Below, in pieces: positions 8,437 to 16,598 of a stretch of 64,000 nucleotides of DNA. The position numbers and the translations under genes are program-made. Positions within the stretch are counted from its first letter, which is position 1; every line of letters begins with the position of its first letter. The DNA is from Streptomyces sp. HUAS ZL42 (GTDB taxonomy: Bacteria; Actinomycetota; Actinomycetes; Streptomycetales; Streptomycetaceae): positions 9,707,001 through 9,771,000 of the forward strand of contig NZ_CP160403.1 in the NCBI RefSeq assembly GCF_040782645.1, read 5' to 3'. The notes under the pieces are model-generated. The model had not been told where the DNA came from. It searched no databases and saw only the letters and a program-made list of their open reading frames with translations.

Positions 8437-9377
8437 TGGTCGGAAACCCTGCGCAGCGCAACGTGTTCGTCCCGCACGCCTTTCCCGAGAAGCAGGTCGA
8501 TCTCGGGGAGATCACCATGAACTATGTGGAGGCGGGCTCTCCCGAGAACCCGGCTCTGCTTCTCCTTCCGGAGCAGACGGGGTCGTGGTGGAGCTACGAG
8601 CCGTCGATCGGGATGCTCGCTGAGAGCTTCCACGTCTTCGCCGTCGATATGAGGGGCCAGGGCCGCAGCACCTGGACCCCGCGGCGGTACAGCCTCGACA
8701 ACTTCGGCAGCGACCTCGTCAGGTTCATTGCACTCGTCGTCGGCCGCCCGGTCATCGTCTCCGGCTGCTCCTCGGGTGGCGTGATGGCGGCCTGGCTGTC
8801 GGCGTACTCCATGCCGGGCCAGATCCGCGGTGCGATCTGCGAGGACGCTCCGCTGTTCGCCTCCGAGCTGGTCCCCGCGTTCGGCCACGGCGTCAGACAG
8901 CACGAGGTTGGCACCATGTTCCAGATGTGGAACCGGCACCTCGGCGACCAGTGGTCGGTCGGTGACTGGGCGGGCCTCATGAAGGCGATCGACGACTCCC
9001 CGTCCGCGATCACCTCGGCGATGCTGTTCCCTGACCCCTCGCAGCCCACGCAGGCCATGAAGGAGTACGACCCCGAGTGGGCGCGCTCCTTCTACGACGG
9101 CACCGTGGCCGTGAACTGCCCGCACGACATCATGCTGAAGCAGGTGAAGACCCCCGTACTGATCACTCATCACCAGCGCCACGAGGATCCGGAGACCGGC
9201 ATCCTGGGCCCCGGGGCGCTCTCGGATGCTCAGGCGATGAGAGCCAAGCAGCTGATCGAGTCCGCCGGCCAGCGATGCGACTACCAGGACCACCCGACGG
9301 CGCTCCACATGATGCACCAGTTCGATCCTGAGCTGTTCACGAAGGTTGTCGTGGAGTGGGCGGAAACGCTGAACTGA
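8436..9377 (+). CDS. Alpha/beta hydrolase resembling zearalenone-type lactonases
   Basis: A 313-residue alpha/beta hydrolase. The nucleophile elbow is GCSSGG with Ser112; Glu136 in ICEDAP occupies the acid position used by lactonases of the ZHD101 type, and His291 in LHMMH is the likely general base. The C-S-S-G elbow with a Glu acid after strand 6 is the feature that links it to the fungal zearalenone lactonase group, although the sequence is clearly distant. GAGAAGGAGAG precedes the start, which overlaps the ligase stop by one base. It may open a lactone or cleave an ester or a ring-fission product. It is the last gene of the operon; transposase debris follows. Confidence 0.82.
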   Translation: MVGNPAQRNVFVPHAFPEKQVDLGEITMNYVEAGSPENPALLLLPEQTGSWWSYEPSIGMLAESFHVFAVDMRGQGRSTWTPRRYSLDNFGSDLVRFIALVVGRPVIVSGCSSGGVMAAWLSAYSMPGQIRGAICEDAPLFASELVPAFGHGVRQHEVGTMFQMWNRHLGDQWSVGDWAGLMKAIDDSPSAITSAMLFPDPSQPTQAMKEYDPEWARSFYDGTVAVNCPHDIMLKQVKTPVLITHHQRHEDPETGILGPGALSDAQAMRAKQLIESAGQRCDYQDHPTALHMMHQFDPELFTKVVVEWAETLN

Positions 9378-9402
9378 GCCGTCCGACCTGCGGCGGCGGC
9401 AC

Positions 9403-9591
9403 CTACGAGTTCGTCGCCCAGTGTGCTGGGTCGGGAATTCTGTTCAGATAACTGGCGAGGCCTTCGAGGATCTCGTCTGCGGTCTTCGTCCAGAGGTTGG
9501 GCTTCGGGTCGGTGTTCCATGCGGCGATCCAGTGGCGAGCATCATCGAGCACGGGCCGGGTTCGCTTGTGTGCGATCCCGGCCGCGGGCAA
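9403..9591 (-). pseudogene. IS630-type transposase C-terminal remnant
   Basis: A 62-codon stretch reading RHWIAAWNTDPKPNLWTKTA and ending in ASYLNRI is the characteristic C-terminus of actinobacterial IS630-family transposases. The DDE core is absent, so this is a dead fragment left downstream of the catabolic operon. Confidence 0.7.
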
Positions 9592-9764
9592 AGCGGGCCA
9601 GCCGCAGCTGTCCGGTCTCGGTCAGGGGCGCATTACGGTGGGGCATGAGGGCCTTCTGTCGTTCGGTGGAGATGTCGCAATCCACACCGAACCCGGAAGG
9701 CCCTGCCCGTTCACGACGCCTCAGCCGAGACCTGCATCACCCGTCCGCAACCTCCCCGGACAGA

Positions 9765-9988
9765 ACACCTAGGCAGGGGGTAACTGCTGGTCTGCCCGGC
9801 TCGTTCACGAATGCGGCTCTCCGGTCGTGCCCCGGCGGGCGAGGAAGTCGGGCTGCGTCGGGCGTGCGGTGGACGGTGTCGAACAAGCACGTCCAGGCAT
9901 GCTGCCCGGGCCAGTTGTTCGGCAGGCGCAGGGTGATATGGGGGATCGGGCGATCCCGGCCGGGACACGGACGAGGTCGGCGCGCAAG
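9765..9988 (-). pseudogene. IS1380-like transposase C-terminal remnant
   Basis: Broken minus-strand reading frames contain VRVPAGIARS and, in a neighbouring frame, a FDTVHR-like tail, both typical of the C-terminus of IS1380-family transposases. The fragment abuts exactly the left border of the inverted duplication at 9989, so it may have been involved in that rearrangement. Family assignment is from memory of the motif. Confidence 0.4.
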
Positions 9989-10178
9989 GGAGGTCTACCG
10001 CTGCTGGTCGACTCCTGAGAGTCGCCGGACGCATCGCGACGTCGAGGCCGAGCACCGCGCGATCATGGAGGCCACCGTCGGCCGCGACGCCGACCTCGCG
10101 GCCAGTCTCAGCGAGCGGCACATCCGGCTCACCACCGAGCTGGCGATCGCCAGTCAGCAGACGCCCGAGTCCGCCTGA
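9989..10178 (+). pseudogene. Truncated 3' end of GntR-family regulator (duplicate)
   Basis: This encodes only the last 60 or so residues of the FCD domain of the protein encoded at 3784-4467 (from EVYRCWSTPESR onward). There is one visible substitution, Ile to Val in THRDVEAEH. It has no start codon or DNA-binding domain of its own and is a by-product of the inverted duplication. Confidence 0.85.
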
Positions 10179-10183
10179 GGGGG

Positions 10184-10954
10184 TCAGGCGCCCCGCATGG
10201 CGCGGGCGATGGCCAGGCTCGCGGTGCGGATCGCGACCCGGTTGGGGATCTGGGTGCCGGCCTCACCCGGTGATACGAGAGAGATCGCGCCCAGCGCCTC
10301 CTTTCGGTGATCGAGGATCGGCGCCGCCACGGTGGAGATGAAGGCGGGCCCGCTCGCCAGCGGGTTCGGGGCGGAGAGCGCGCACACGCCTTCCGATCGG
10401 GTCATCGCGAGAAGCTGCCGCAGCCGGACCGGGTCGGCGGCGCGGGCCAGGCACGGGTCTCGCACATCGTCCGGTGCGTACGCCAGCAGGGCCACGCCGA
10501 TACCGGTCTCGTCGAGGGGGATCCGGCCTCCCACGCGGTACTTGACCGCCGTCGCGTCCGAGGCGGAGAGCCGCTCGACGAGCACACCCTGGTCCCCCTC
10601 CCTCACCGCCAGCAGGATGTGCTGACGGGTGACGTGGTGCAGGTCCTCCATCACCGGCAGCGCCGCCGCACGCAGACCATGACCACGCGGGGCAAGCGAC
10701 GCGATCTCGAGCAGGTGGAGTCCGACCACGAACTCCCCGTCGTCGCGGCGTTCCAGTGCCCCCAGGCGCAGGAGCTGGTTGGCGATCCGCAGCGCGGTGC
10801 TCTTCGGGAGGCCCGAGCGGACGGCAAGCGTCTGCAAGGGCAGGCTCTCGCCGTCCGACGTGAACGCCCGCAGCAGCCGGAACGCCCGGTCCAGGATCGG
10901 CTCCCCGACAGGCGGCCGGCCGGAGGGGCGCCCGGAATATTGCGTGCCACTCAT
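10184..10954 (-). CDS. IclR-family transcriptional regulator (copy 2, identical protein)
   Basis: The 256-residue translation is identical to the product of 3008-3778, with the same winged helix and effector domain, so the two copies would bind the same sites and ligands. The copy ends 16 bp upstream of its start codon, so it keeps the ribosome-binding region but has lost the inverted-repeat operator and the promoter of copy 1. Its expression would now depend on new upstream sequence at 10971 onward, which escapes autoregulation if copy 1 is autoregulated. That consequence is inference. Confidence 0.88.
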   Translation of the reverse strand: MSGTQYSGRPSGRPPVGEPILDRAFRLLRAFTSDGESLPLQTLAVRSGLPKSTALRIANQLLRLGALERRDDGEFVVGLHLLEIASLAPRGHGLRAAALPVMEDLHHVTRQHILLAVREGDQGVLVERLSASDATAVKYRVGGRIPLDETGIGVALLAYAPDDVRDPCLARAADPVRLRQLLAMTRSEGVCALSAPNPLASGPAFISTVAAPILDHRKEALGAISLVSPGEAGTQIPNRVAIRTASLAIARAMRGA

Positions 10955-11039
10955 CGAAATGCCCCCTGCGGGCCGGCCCAACTATGTCGAAGAGTCCTAT
11001 ATATGCATTCCGGTTCCCAGAGAGATCGAGGTGGACCTC

Positions 11040-11867
11040 ATGGGTCTCCACAAACGGCTTGGACCGTCCCCGGACCTGCCGGGCCGCAGCGCCCGCTGCC
11101 ACGGGCACTGCCGAGCCTTCTGTGTCGCACCCCGACTGTTTCAGCAGTCCTCCTTCGCGGCATCCCACCGAATCCGCCCACACGGACCGGACACACCTCC
11201 CGCCCGTCTCCACGGCCCTGCCGTCACGGTGGCACCGCTGGCACGCCGGCTGCGACGGCGCAGGGCTGCCCTCGTCGTGCGGATCACAGGCCTGGCCGGT
11301 CACCTGCGCCGGGCACACGAGGACGACGTCTACTGGCCACTGGACCACAACCCGCGCGCCCCGTCTCAGGCGAGGCGGCTGATCCGTGACCAGCTGACCC
11401 GATGGGGACTGGACGAGCAGGCCGACACCGCCGAGCTCTTGGTCACCGAGCTGGTCACCAACGCCCTCACGCACGCGCGGGGTCCGATACGTCTGAGCCT
11501 GTCCCGGTCCCTTTTGAAAGGGGCACTGCGCTGCGGTATCAATGACGCGAGCCCCCTCCCGCCCCGGCTGCGCCACACCCGGTACGACGAGGAACACGGG
11601 CGGGGACTGCACCTTGTTGACGAGCTCGCCACCCGGTGGGGCTCACGGCACCTCGCGGACGGCAAGACCGTCTGGTTCGAACTGCGCACGACCAGTGCCG
11701 TACCCCGCCTCCCCCGACTCAGCCTGTGGCCGTCCAAACGCCGCAGGATCCCATCACCCGAAGTCCCGTCCCCCCGCACCACATCGCCCGGCGCAACAGC
11801 GGGCGGGTTTGGCGACACCGGGGAAACGGGGGCGACCGGGGCAACGCATGTGCTGGCGGCGGGTTGA
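11040..11867 (+). CDS. ATP-binding regulatory protein (HATPase_c_2, anti-sigma-factor-kinase-like)
   Basis: Residues about 105-225 form an RsbW/SpoIIAB-like ATPase: DHNPRAPSQARR, the N-box ELVTNALTHA, the G1 box NDASPLPPR and the G2 box HGRGLHLVDELATRWG, followed by a C-terminal TVWFEL strand. Streptomycetes carry many such proteins, often fused to or partnered with SpoIIE-type phosphatases or sigma-factor antagonists. ATG 11040 is a tentative start (GTG 11031 is also possible); the first 80 residues do not look like a domain. The open frame runs back into the duplicated segment, so the original 5' end may have been lost and the gene may be a truncated fragment. The C-terminus is low-complexity Pro/Gly/Thr-rich. 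Confidence 0.6.
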   Translation: MGLHKRLGPSPDLPGRSARCHGHCRAFCVAPRLFQQSSFAASHRIRPHGPDTPPARLHGPAVTVAPLARRLRRRRAALVVRITGLAGHLRRAHEDDVYWPLDHNPRAPSQARRLIRDQLTRWGLDEQADTAELLVTELVTNALTHARGPIRLSLSRSLLKGALRCGINDASPLPPRLRHTRYDEEHGRGLHLVDELATRWGSRHLADGKTVWFELRTTSAVPRLPRLSLWPSKRRRIPSPEVPSPRTTSPGATAGGFGDTGETGATGATHVLAAG

Positions 11868-12325
11868 AGTGACCCGCTTCAGACGGGTTGAAAGTGACTC
11901 AGATGTCCTTCTCCTGCGTGTGTTCAGTCGTTGCCGGCGCGCACCGCATGGGCGACGCCCGCGCCGCCGCATGGAGCCTGCGCGGCCTTCGTGGAGCGGG
12001 AACGCTCGTCATCACGAGGTGAGCACGCGCGAGCCTCGCTTTGAGAATGACCTCCTGAACGTACCTCACGGTCAGTTGACATGTGATCACTGGATCCGTG
12101 ATGCTCATGAGCGCACCATGACGCATGACGGCCATGGCGGATGGAGCCCACGCGCTGAGGCTCCGCGGTCCGCGTTCGGCCCTCTCGTCTGTCTTGACTT
12201 CGCTGAAACCCCGACACAGCACACTGTGTACCGGCGGACGGCGATCAACTCATCCTTCGCTGCATCCCGCGCAGCTGCAACGCCGCGCACTGCGCCGCGT
12301 CCCGCCCTCACTGCCCGGAGGTTCC
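11868..12325. other. Intergenic region with no supported gene
   Basis: About 460 bp without a convincing coding frame. A short imperfect direct repeat is seen near 11864-11895 (GGTTGAAGTGAC then GGTTGAAAGTGAC). The rest has mixed composition, including the less GC-rich segment around 12040-12110. It presumably carries the promoter of the DUF485/symporter pair. Confidence 0.5.
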
Positions 12326-12718
12326 GTGCCCCCGCATGTCCCCCCGATTCCCCCGATTCCCCCTGGTCGCCCAGCGGCATCCGACCCCGCGCACGATGCC
12401 GTGCAGCTGCGACACATCGGCAGCTTGCGCGAGGCCACCCAGCGCGCTCAGCGCGCCTTCCTCGTCGTCAACGCGGTTCCCTTCGTCGGCGGCATCGCGC
12501 TGTCCTCCTTCACCGACGTCCCCGCACTGCGCGTGCGCGGGGAGCTCACTCTGGGCGTGATCTGGGGCATCCTGCAGTGCGGACTCTTCGTCGTCACGGC
12601 CTGGTTGTACGAGAGTCGAAGTGCGCGCTCGTGTGATCCTCTCGAACGGTCCCTGACGTCCGGTGAGTTCCAGGCCGGGACGCCGGGGGCTGCTCGCGCC
12701 ACCGGTCCGGGGTGGTGA
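12326..12718 (+). CDS. DUF485-family small membrane protein
   Basis: A 130-residue protein. After a Pro-rich leader there is a DUF485 core with two predicted membrane helices (AFLVVNAVPFVGGIAL and LGVIWGILQCGLFVVTAWLY). DUF485 proteins (YjcH type) are small membrane partners encoded immediately upstream of SSS-family acetate/monocarboxylate permeases, as here. GTG 12326 is chosen because CGGAG lies 5 bp upstream and no in-frame ATG precedes the domain. It ends 4 bp before the symporter start. Confidence 0.7.
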   Translation: MPPHVPPIPPIPPGRPAASDPAHDAVQLRHIGSLREATQRAQRAFLVVNAVPFVGGIALSSFTDVPALRVRGELTLGVIWGILQCGLFVVTAWLYESRSARSCDPLERSLTSGEFQAGTPGAARATGPGW

Positions 12719-12722
12719 AGCC

Positions 12723-14366
12723 GTGACCCTGGATGTCCTGAGTGCGGGGGTGCTCGACCCGGTGGGCTCAGCCGCGAGGGCCCCCGTCATCGTCGCCTTT
12801 CTGATCTTCATCGGAGTGTCACTCCTGTGGACCTTCACGCTCGCCGCAGGAGAGGAGGAGAGCCCGGAAGGGCTCTACCTTGCCGACCGGTCCCTCTCCC
12901 CGACCTTCAACGGTGTCGCCCTGGCGGGAGAGCAGATCTCGGTTCTCACCGTGCTGCAAACCGCCGGGGGCGTGGCTCTGATCGGCTACGACGGATTCAC
13001 TTTCGCCCTCGACGTCCTGATCGCCCTCGGTGTACTGCTGCTCCTCGCGCAGAGGATACGCAACAGCGGCCGTTACACACTCGGTGATCTCTTCTCCTTG
13101 CGGGCGTCAGGTCGAGGGCCCCGAATCGCCGCCGCCGTCGTGACGTTGGCCATCACGATTCCCGTCCTCATGGTGCAACTGGTTGCCGCCGGTATCAGCG
13201 CGGCCCTCCTGATCGGCATGCCGACCGATCATGCCGTGGTGGCGTGCACCCTGCTCATGGGCTGCCTGGTCGCTTGCTTCGCCGCGTTGGCGGGTCTGAG
13301 AGGTACGAGCTTCATCCATGTCGCCAAGGTGCCGATCACCTTGGCGACGCTGACGGTGGTCACACTGCTGGCCCTCAGGAAATTCGAGTGGGATCCCGGT
13401 TCGCTGCTCTCGGCCGCGGTGGACAGGAGCGTGGCACCGGACCGCTATCTGAAGCCGGGGCTCTGGCTGGACACAGCGGGGCTCGGTCCGCTCAACGCGT
13501 TCGGCAACCACATCGTCGCCATCCTCGGTTTGGCCATGATGCCGCACCTGATCCTGCGGATCGCCGGGTCCCGGAGCGGTCGTACCGCGCGGCGGTCCGC
13601 GCGTACGGCCGTGTGGCTCTCCGGCATCTTCGTCCTCCTGCTGATCACGACGGGCTTCTCGGCGGCCGCTGTGGTCGGCGCCGCGGACCTCGGCGCGGTC
13701 GATGCCTCGGGGCAGTCCGCCCCGATCCAGCTGGCGTCGGAGGTACTCGGTCACGGCTCGACGGGGCGCGTCGTGCTCATCACCGTCATGGCGTGTGTCG
13801 TCTTCCTCGCGGTGCTCACGACTGTGACCAGTGTGACGTTCGCTGCCGCCGTCTCCCTCGCTCACGACGTGTTCGCGCGAGAGGGGCGCAGCCGCTCCGA
13901 CACCCAGGAGGTGCGGGCCCTGCGCCTGGCCGCCGTCGTCGTGTGCGGCGTCGCCGTTTCGCTGGCCGCCGCCCTGCACAACTACCAGGCCCAGTTCCTG
14001 ATCGCCTTCTCGATGGCCGTCGCGGCGTCGTGCATCTTCCCCGCGTTGATCTACTCGTTCTTCTGGCGCGGATTCAATCGCCGAGGGCTGTTGTGGTCGG
14101 TCTCCGGGGGACTGCTGCTCTGTGCCGTCTTCACGGTTTTCTCCCCGACCGTGTCGGGTTCCCCCATCGCTCTGTGGCCGGAAGCACGTTTCGACTGGTA
14201 TCCGTTCCAGTCGCCCGGCCTGGGCGCCGTTCCCGCGGCGTTCTTCCTTGGGTGGCTCGGCAGCGTCACCTCGCCGGGAGATTCCGAGACCGCTTTCCGG
14301 CGCATCGAATACAGACTTCTGACCGGGACGGAAGCCCGACGGCAGGCCTCTGATGCGCGTCGGTAG
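12723..14366 (+). CDS. Sodium:solute symporter (ActP/MctC-like monocarboxylate permease)
   Basis: A 547-residue polytopic protein with about 13 hydrophobic helices, in the SSS family. The N-terminal YLADRSLSPTFNGVALAGEQIS segment is the family's hallmark region, and the DUF485 partner upstream places it in the acetate/pyruvate/propionate permease branch. GTG 12723 follows GGGGTGGTGAAG and gives a normal N-terminus with the first helix at about residues 20-40; an in-frame ATG at 12663 would overlap the upstream gene by 56 bp. It could import a carboxylate handled by the surrounding catabolic genes. Confidence 0.85.
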   Translation: MTLDVLSAGVLDPVGSAARAPVIVAFLIFIGVSLLWTFTLAAGEEESPEGLYLADRSLSPTFNGVALAGEQISVLTVLQTAGGVALIGYDGFTFALDVLIALGVLLLLAQRIRNSGRYTLGDLFSLRASGRGPRIAAAVVTLAITIPVLMVQLVAAGISAALLIGMPTDHAVVACTLLMGCLVACFAALAGLRGTSFIHVAKVPITLATLTVVTLLALRKFEWDPGSLLSAAVDRSVAPDRYLKPGLWLDTAGLGPLNAFGNHIVAILGLAMMPHLILRIAGSRSGRTARRSARTAVWLSGIFVLLLITTGFSAAAVVGAADLGAVDASGQSAPIQLASEVLGHGSTGRVVLITVMACVVFLAVLTTVTSVTFAAAVSLAHDVFAREGRSRSDTQEVRALRLAAVVVCGVAVSLAAALHNYQAQFLIAFSMAVAASCIFPALIYSFFWRGFNRRGLLWSVSGGLLLCAVFTVFSPTVSGSPIALWPEARFDWYPFQSPGLGAVPAAFFLGWLGSVTSPGDSETAFRRIEYRLLTGTEARRQASDARR

Positions 14367-15085
14367 GTGCCGCTCCGCAACGGCCGTGACGGTCGGCGGC
14401 GAGCACACAAGCGTGACGCCCACGGCTTCGGGAGGTCGATCGCTCGTGGAGCGGATTTCCGTACTGCTTGTCCGTCAGCAGCCCGAGCCGCCGCTCGGCC
14501 TGGTTGGGCCACGAGCTGCTGGTGGGCGTGAAGTGCGTGTGGAAACGTGGGTGCGCGGCCGGCCGTCGCTGGATGGCCGGCGGCCGGGGCGTGCTTCATG
14601 GCGGGCCGGGTTTCGGGCGGCCTGGGAAATTCATCACCGCTGTGGCGGCGCGGGCGGCGCGAGTCGCGGTGCAGGGCGTCGTGCTGGATGTCCGGGTCGA
14701 CTGCGGCAGGCGGACAGGCCATCCGGGGAGGGCCCGTCTCCCGCATGTGCGAGCGCGGTCAGGACGGCGGCGAACCGCGCATCGTTGTGTGCGGGGTATG
14801 GGCCCGGGTGCGCAGTACGCCGCCGACTTCGGGAACGGCAGTGGCGGCGACGGCGCCCGCCAGACTGGTCAGTGGATCACCTTGCCCAGGTTGACCCTGT
14901 TGCGGGCCACCGGCTCCATCAGCCCGTAGCCGCCGGTCGCAACGCCCGGGCATCGCCGCCCGCCAGAACCGTCGGCCAGGTTCCTGGACCGGGGAGAGAC
15001 GTGTAGTCGAGCTGGAGAACAGGCCGGACACCAAGTCGGATTACGAGGTGTTGTCGGTGCCGACCATCTCCGGCTTCAGCGTGCA
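14367..15085. other. About 720 bp with no supported gene
   Basis: No frame on either strand gave a recognisable product; the longer frames are GC-shadow frames. On the minus strand near 14880-14940 a short stretch reads LMEPVARNRVNLGKV, which looks like the degenerate end of a protein but could not be assigned. The region separates the permease from the P450 promoter. Confidence 0.4.
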
Positions 15086-15119
15086 CAATATTTCGAAAAT
15101 GTATTGACATCGCGAAAGT
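15086..15119 (+). promoter_or_regulatory. Promoter of the P450 operon, conserved with 4523-4556
   Basis: Contains the palindrome TTTCGAAA (15092-15099) directly upstream of a consensus -35 TTGACA at 15104-15109, then CGCGAAAG. The block matches the promoter of the FAH operon at about 26 of 34 positions although the two lie 10.5 kb apart. It lies about 80 bp before the P450 start. Confidence 0.6.
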
Positions 15120-15198
15120 GTGTTTGGTGTGATGACATTCATCACAGTGTGGACCGCGTCGGACGCGTACTGGCGTGCGACTTGCCAGGGAGGACGTC

Positions 15199-16410
15199 AT
15201 GACCCGAGCCAGCCACCTGGTCGCCTCGGACGTGGACCTGTTCAGCCACGCCCTTCTTGAGGATCCCCACCCGGTCCTGCGGGAGCTTCGCGACCTCGGC
15301 GGCGCCGTGTACATGCGGCGGCACGACTTTTATGTCTTGACGCGCTACGAGGACGTGCGAGCAGCCGTTCGGGACTGGCGAACCTTTACCTCGGCGCGCG
15401 GCACCGGGTTGGTTCCCGAGCTCAACGCGGGTCAGATCGGCGGGGTTCTCGCCTCGGATCCGCCCGAGCACGATTCGCTCCGCGCGGTGCTGTCGGAACA
15501 GGTCTCACCTCGGGCCATCCACAAGCTTCGCGGTGACATCGGCCGGCAGGCAGCCGAGCTCGTAGACGCCGTCGTTCCGCTCGGCAGGTTCGATGCGATC
15601 ACCCAGCTGGCCCAGCGGCTCCCGGTCCAGGTGGTCGCCGACCTGATCGGACTTCCTGACGAGGGTCGAGAGAACCTGATTCCCGGAGCCGATGCAGCCT
15701 TCGCCGCTTTCGGCCCGCTCACCCCGGAACTCCAGGAACGCTTGCCGTACCTGGTCGCGTTCCTGGAATGGATCGAGCAGGTGGGGACTCGCGACCAGCT
15801 CGCTCCAGGCAGCTGGGGAGCCGCTGTGCTGGACGCGGTCGATGAGGGGCGACTTCCGGCAGACAAGGCGTTCCCGCTCATGCGCGCGTTCCTGGTCGCC
15901 GGAATGGACACCACGGTGAACGGCATCGGATCGATGCTGAGGATCTTCGCCGAGCGGCCGGACGTCTGGGAGGAGGTCCGGAACAACCCGAAACTCGCTG
16001 GAGCGGCCTTCGAGGAGACTCTTCGTCTCGAGTCACCGGTCCAAGCATTCTTTCGTGAGACAACGCGTGACGCCGAGATCGACGGAACGACGGTGCCTGC
16101 TGGCAGCCGGGTGTGCCTCCACTTCGGATCCGCCAACCGTGACGAGCGTCATTTCGTTGATCCCAACCGGTTTGACCTGCACCGAGGCGCACTCGACCAC
16201 CTGGCCTTCGGCAACGGAGTGCACGGGTGTGCTGGCCAAGGGCTCGCGCGGCTGGAGGCGCGGGCGATCGTTTCGGCGCTCGCAGAGCGCGTCACGACCT
16301 TCGAGCTCGCGGGGTCCCCGGTCCGCCACTACAACCCCGTGATCCGCGGCCTGCAGGAACTACCCATTGCGGTCACGACGCGTGCGAGGACGAAAGGTGT
16401 CCGTTCATGA
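15199..16410 (+). CDS. Cytochrome P450
   Basis: A 403-residue bacterial class I P450. Diagnostic motifs are the I-helix AGMDTT at 234-239 (oxygen activation), ExxR in EETLR at 273-276 and the heme loop FGNGVHGCAGQ with proximal Cys344. ATG 15199 is preferred over the in-frame ATG 15175 because GGGAGG lies 7 bp upstream and the N-terminus then has normal length. It is followed by its own ferredoxin and ferredoxin reductase in overlapping frames, giving a self-contained electron-transfer chain. Shared promoter sequence with the FAH operon suggests that it performs an early hydroxylation in the same pathway; the substrate is unknown. Confidence 0.93.
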   Translation: MTRASHLVASDVDLFSHALLEDPHPVLRELRDLGGAVYMRRHDFYVLTRYEDVRAAVRDWRTFTSARGTGLVPELNAGQIGGVLASDPPEHDSLRAVLSEQVSPRAIHKLRGDIGRQAAELVDAVVPLGRFDAITQLAQRLPVQVVADLIGLPDEGRENLIPGADAAFAAFGPLTPELQERLPYLVAFLEWIEQVGTRDQLAPGSWGAAVLDAVDEGRLPADKAFPLMRAFLVAGMDTTVNGIGSMLRIFAERPDVWEEVRNNPKLAGAAFEETLRLESPVQAFFRETTRDAEIDGTTVPAGSRVCLHFGSANRDERHFVDPNRFDLHRGALDHLAFGNGVHGCAGQGLARLEARAIVSALAERVTTFELAGSPVRHYNPVIRGLQELPIAVTTRARTKGVRS

Positions 16411-16598
16411 GGGTCAGCGCAGACACGGCGAGGTGTGAAGGGCACGGTCTCTGCGAGGAGGTCGCGCCCAGCGTGTACGAACTCGATGACGACGCGGTCG
16501 TCACGGTCGCCCACGAGGAGGTGCCGCCGGAGCTCGAACGGCTCGCCGAAGCCGGGGCACAGGTGTGTCCCGTTGCGGCGCTGAAGGTGATCCGGTGA
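16407..16598 (+). CDS. [3Fe-4S]-type ferredoxin, P450 redox partner
   Basis: A 63-residue protein with three cluster cysteines, in CEGHGLC (Cys10, Cys16) and VCPVAAL (Cys54). The missing fourth cysteine at the usual CxxHxxC position is typical of the 3Fe-4S ferredoxins that serve streptomycete P450s. ATG 16407 overlaps the P450 stop (ATGA), and its own stop overlaps the GTG of the reductase gene, so the three proteins are translationally coupled. Confidence 0.92.
   Translation: MRVSADTARCEGHGLCEEVAPSVYELDDDAVVTVAHEEVPPELERLAEAGAQVCPVAALKVIR

Larger units (their letters stand above)
9989..10970. repeat. 982-bp inverted duplication of 2992-3973
   Basis: The segment is the reverse complement of 2992-3973 and has the same length with no indels. 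One base difference was noticed (in the GntR 3' part); the IclR coding region translates identically. It contains a full IclR gene, the hairpin between convergent stops and the last 60 codons of the GntR gene. Homology stops sharply at both ends (GGAGGTCTACC at the left, CCCCCTGCG at the right). High identity implies a recent event. Confidence 0.9.

Noticed and set aside
10307..11389. A 360-codon plus-strand frame across the duplicated IclR copy
   Set aside because: It is the complement of the IclR gene (the same shadow exists at 2846-3655) extended by chance.
11924..12217. A 97-codon minus-strand frame in the gap before the DUF485 gene
   Set aside because: Low-complexity Arg/Ser/His composition and no RBS; not supported as a gene.
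13107..14423. A 438-codon frame antisense to the symporter
   Set aside because: Composition is Arg/Gly/Glu/His-rich with no hydrophobic core or motif; a typical antisense shadow.
14919..15314. Minus-strand frame overlapping the P450 promoter
   Set aside because: Runs antisense into the P450 coding start and contains the shared promoter; no family resemblance.
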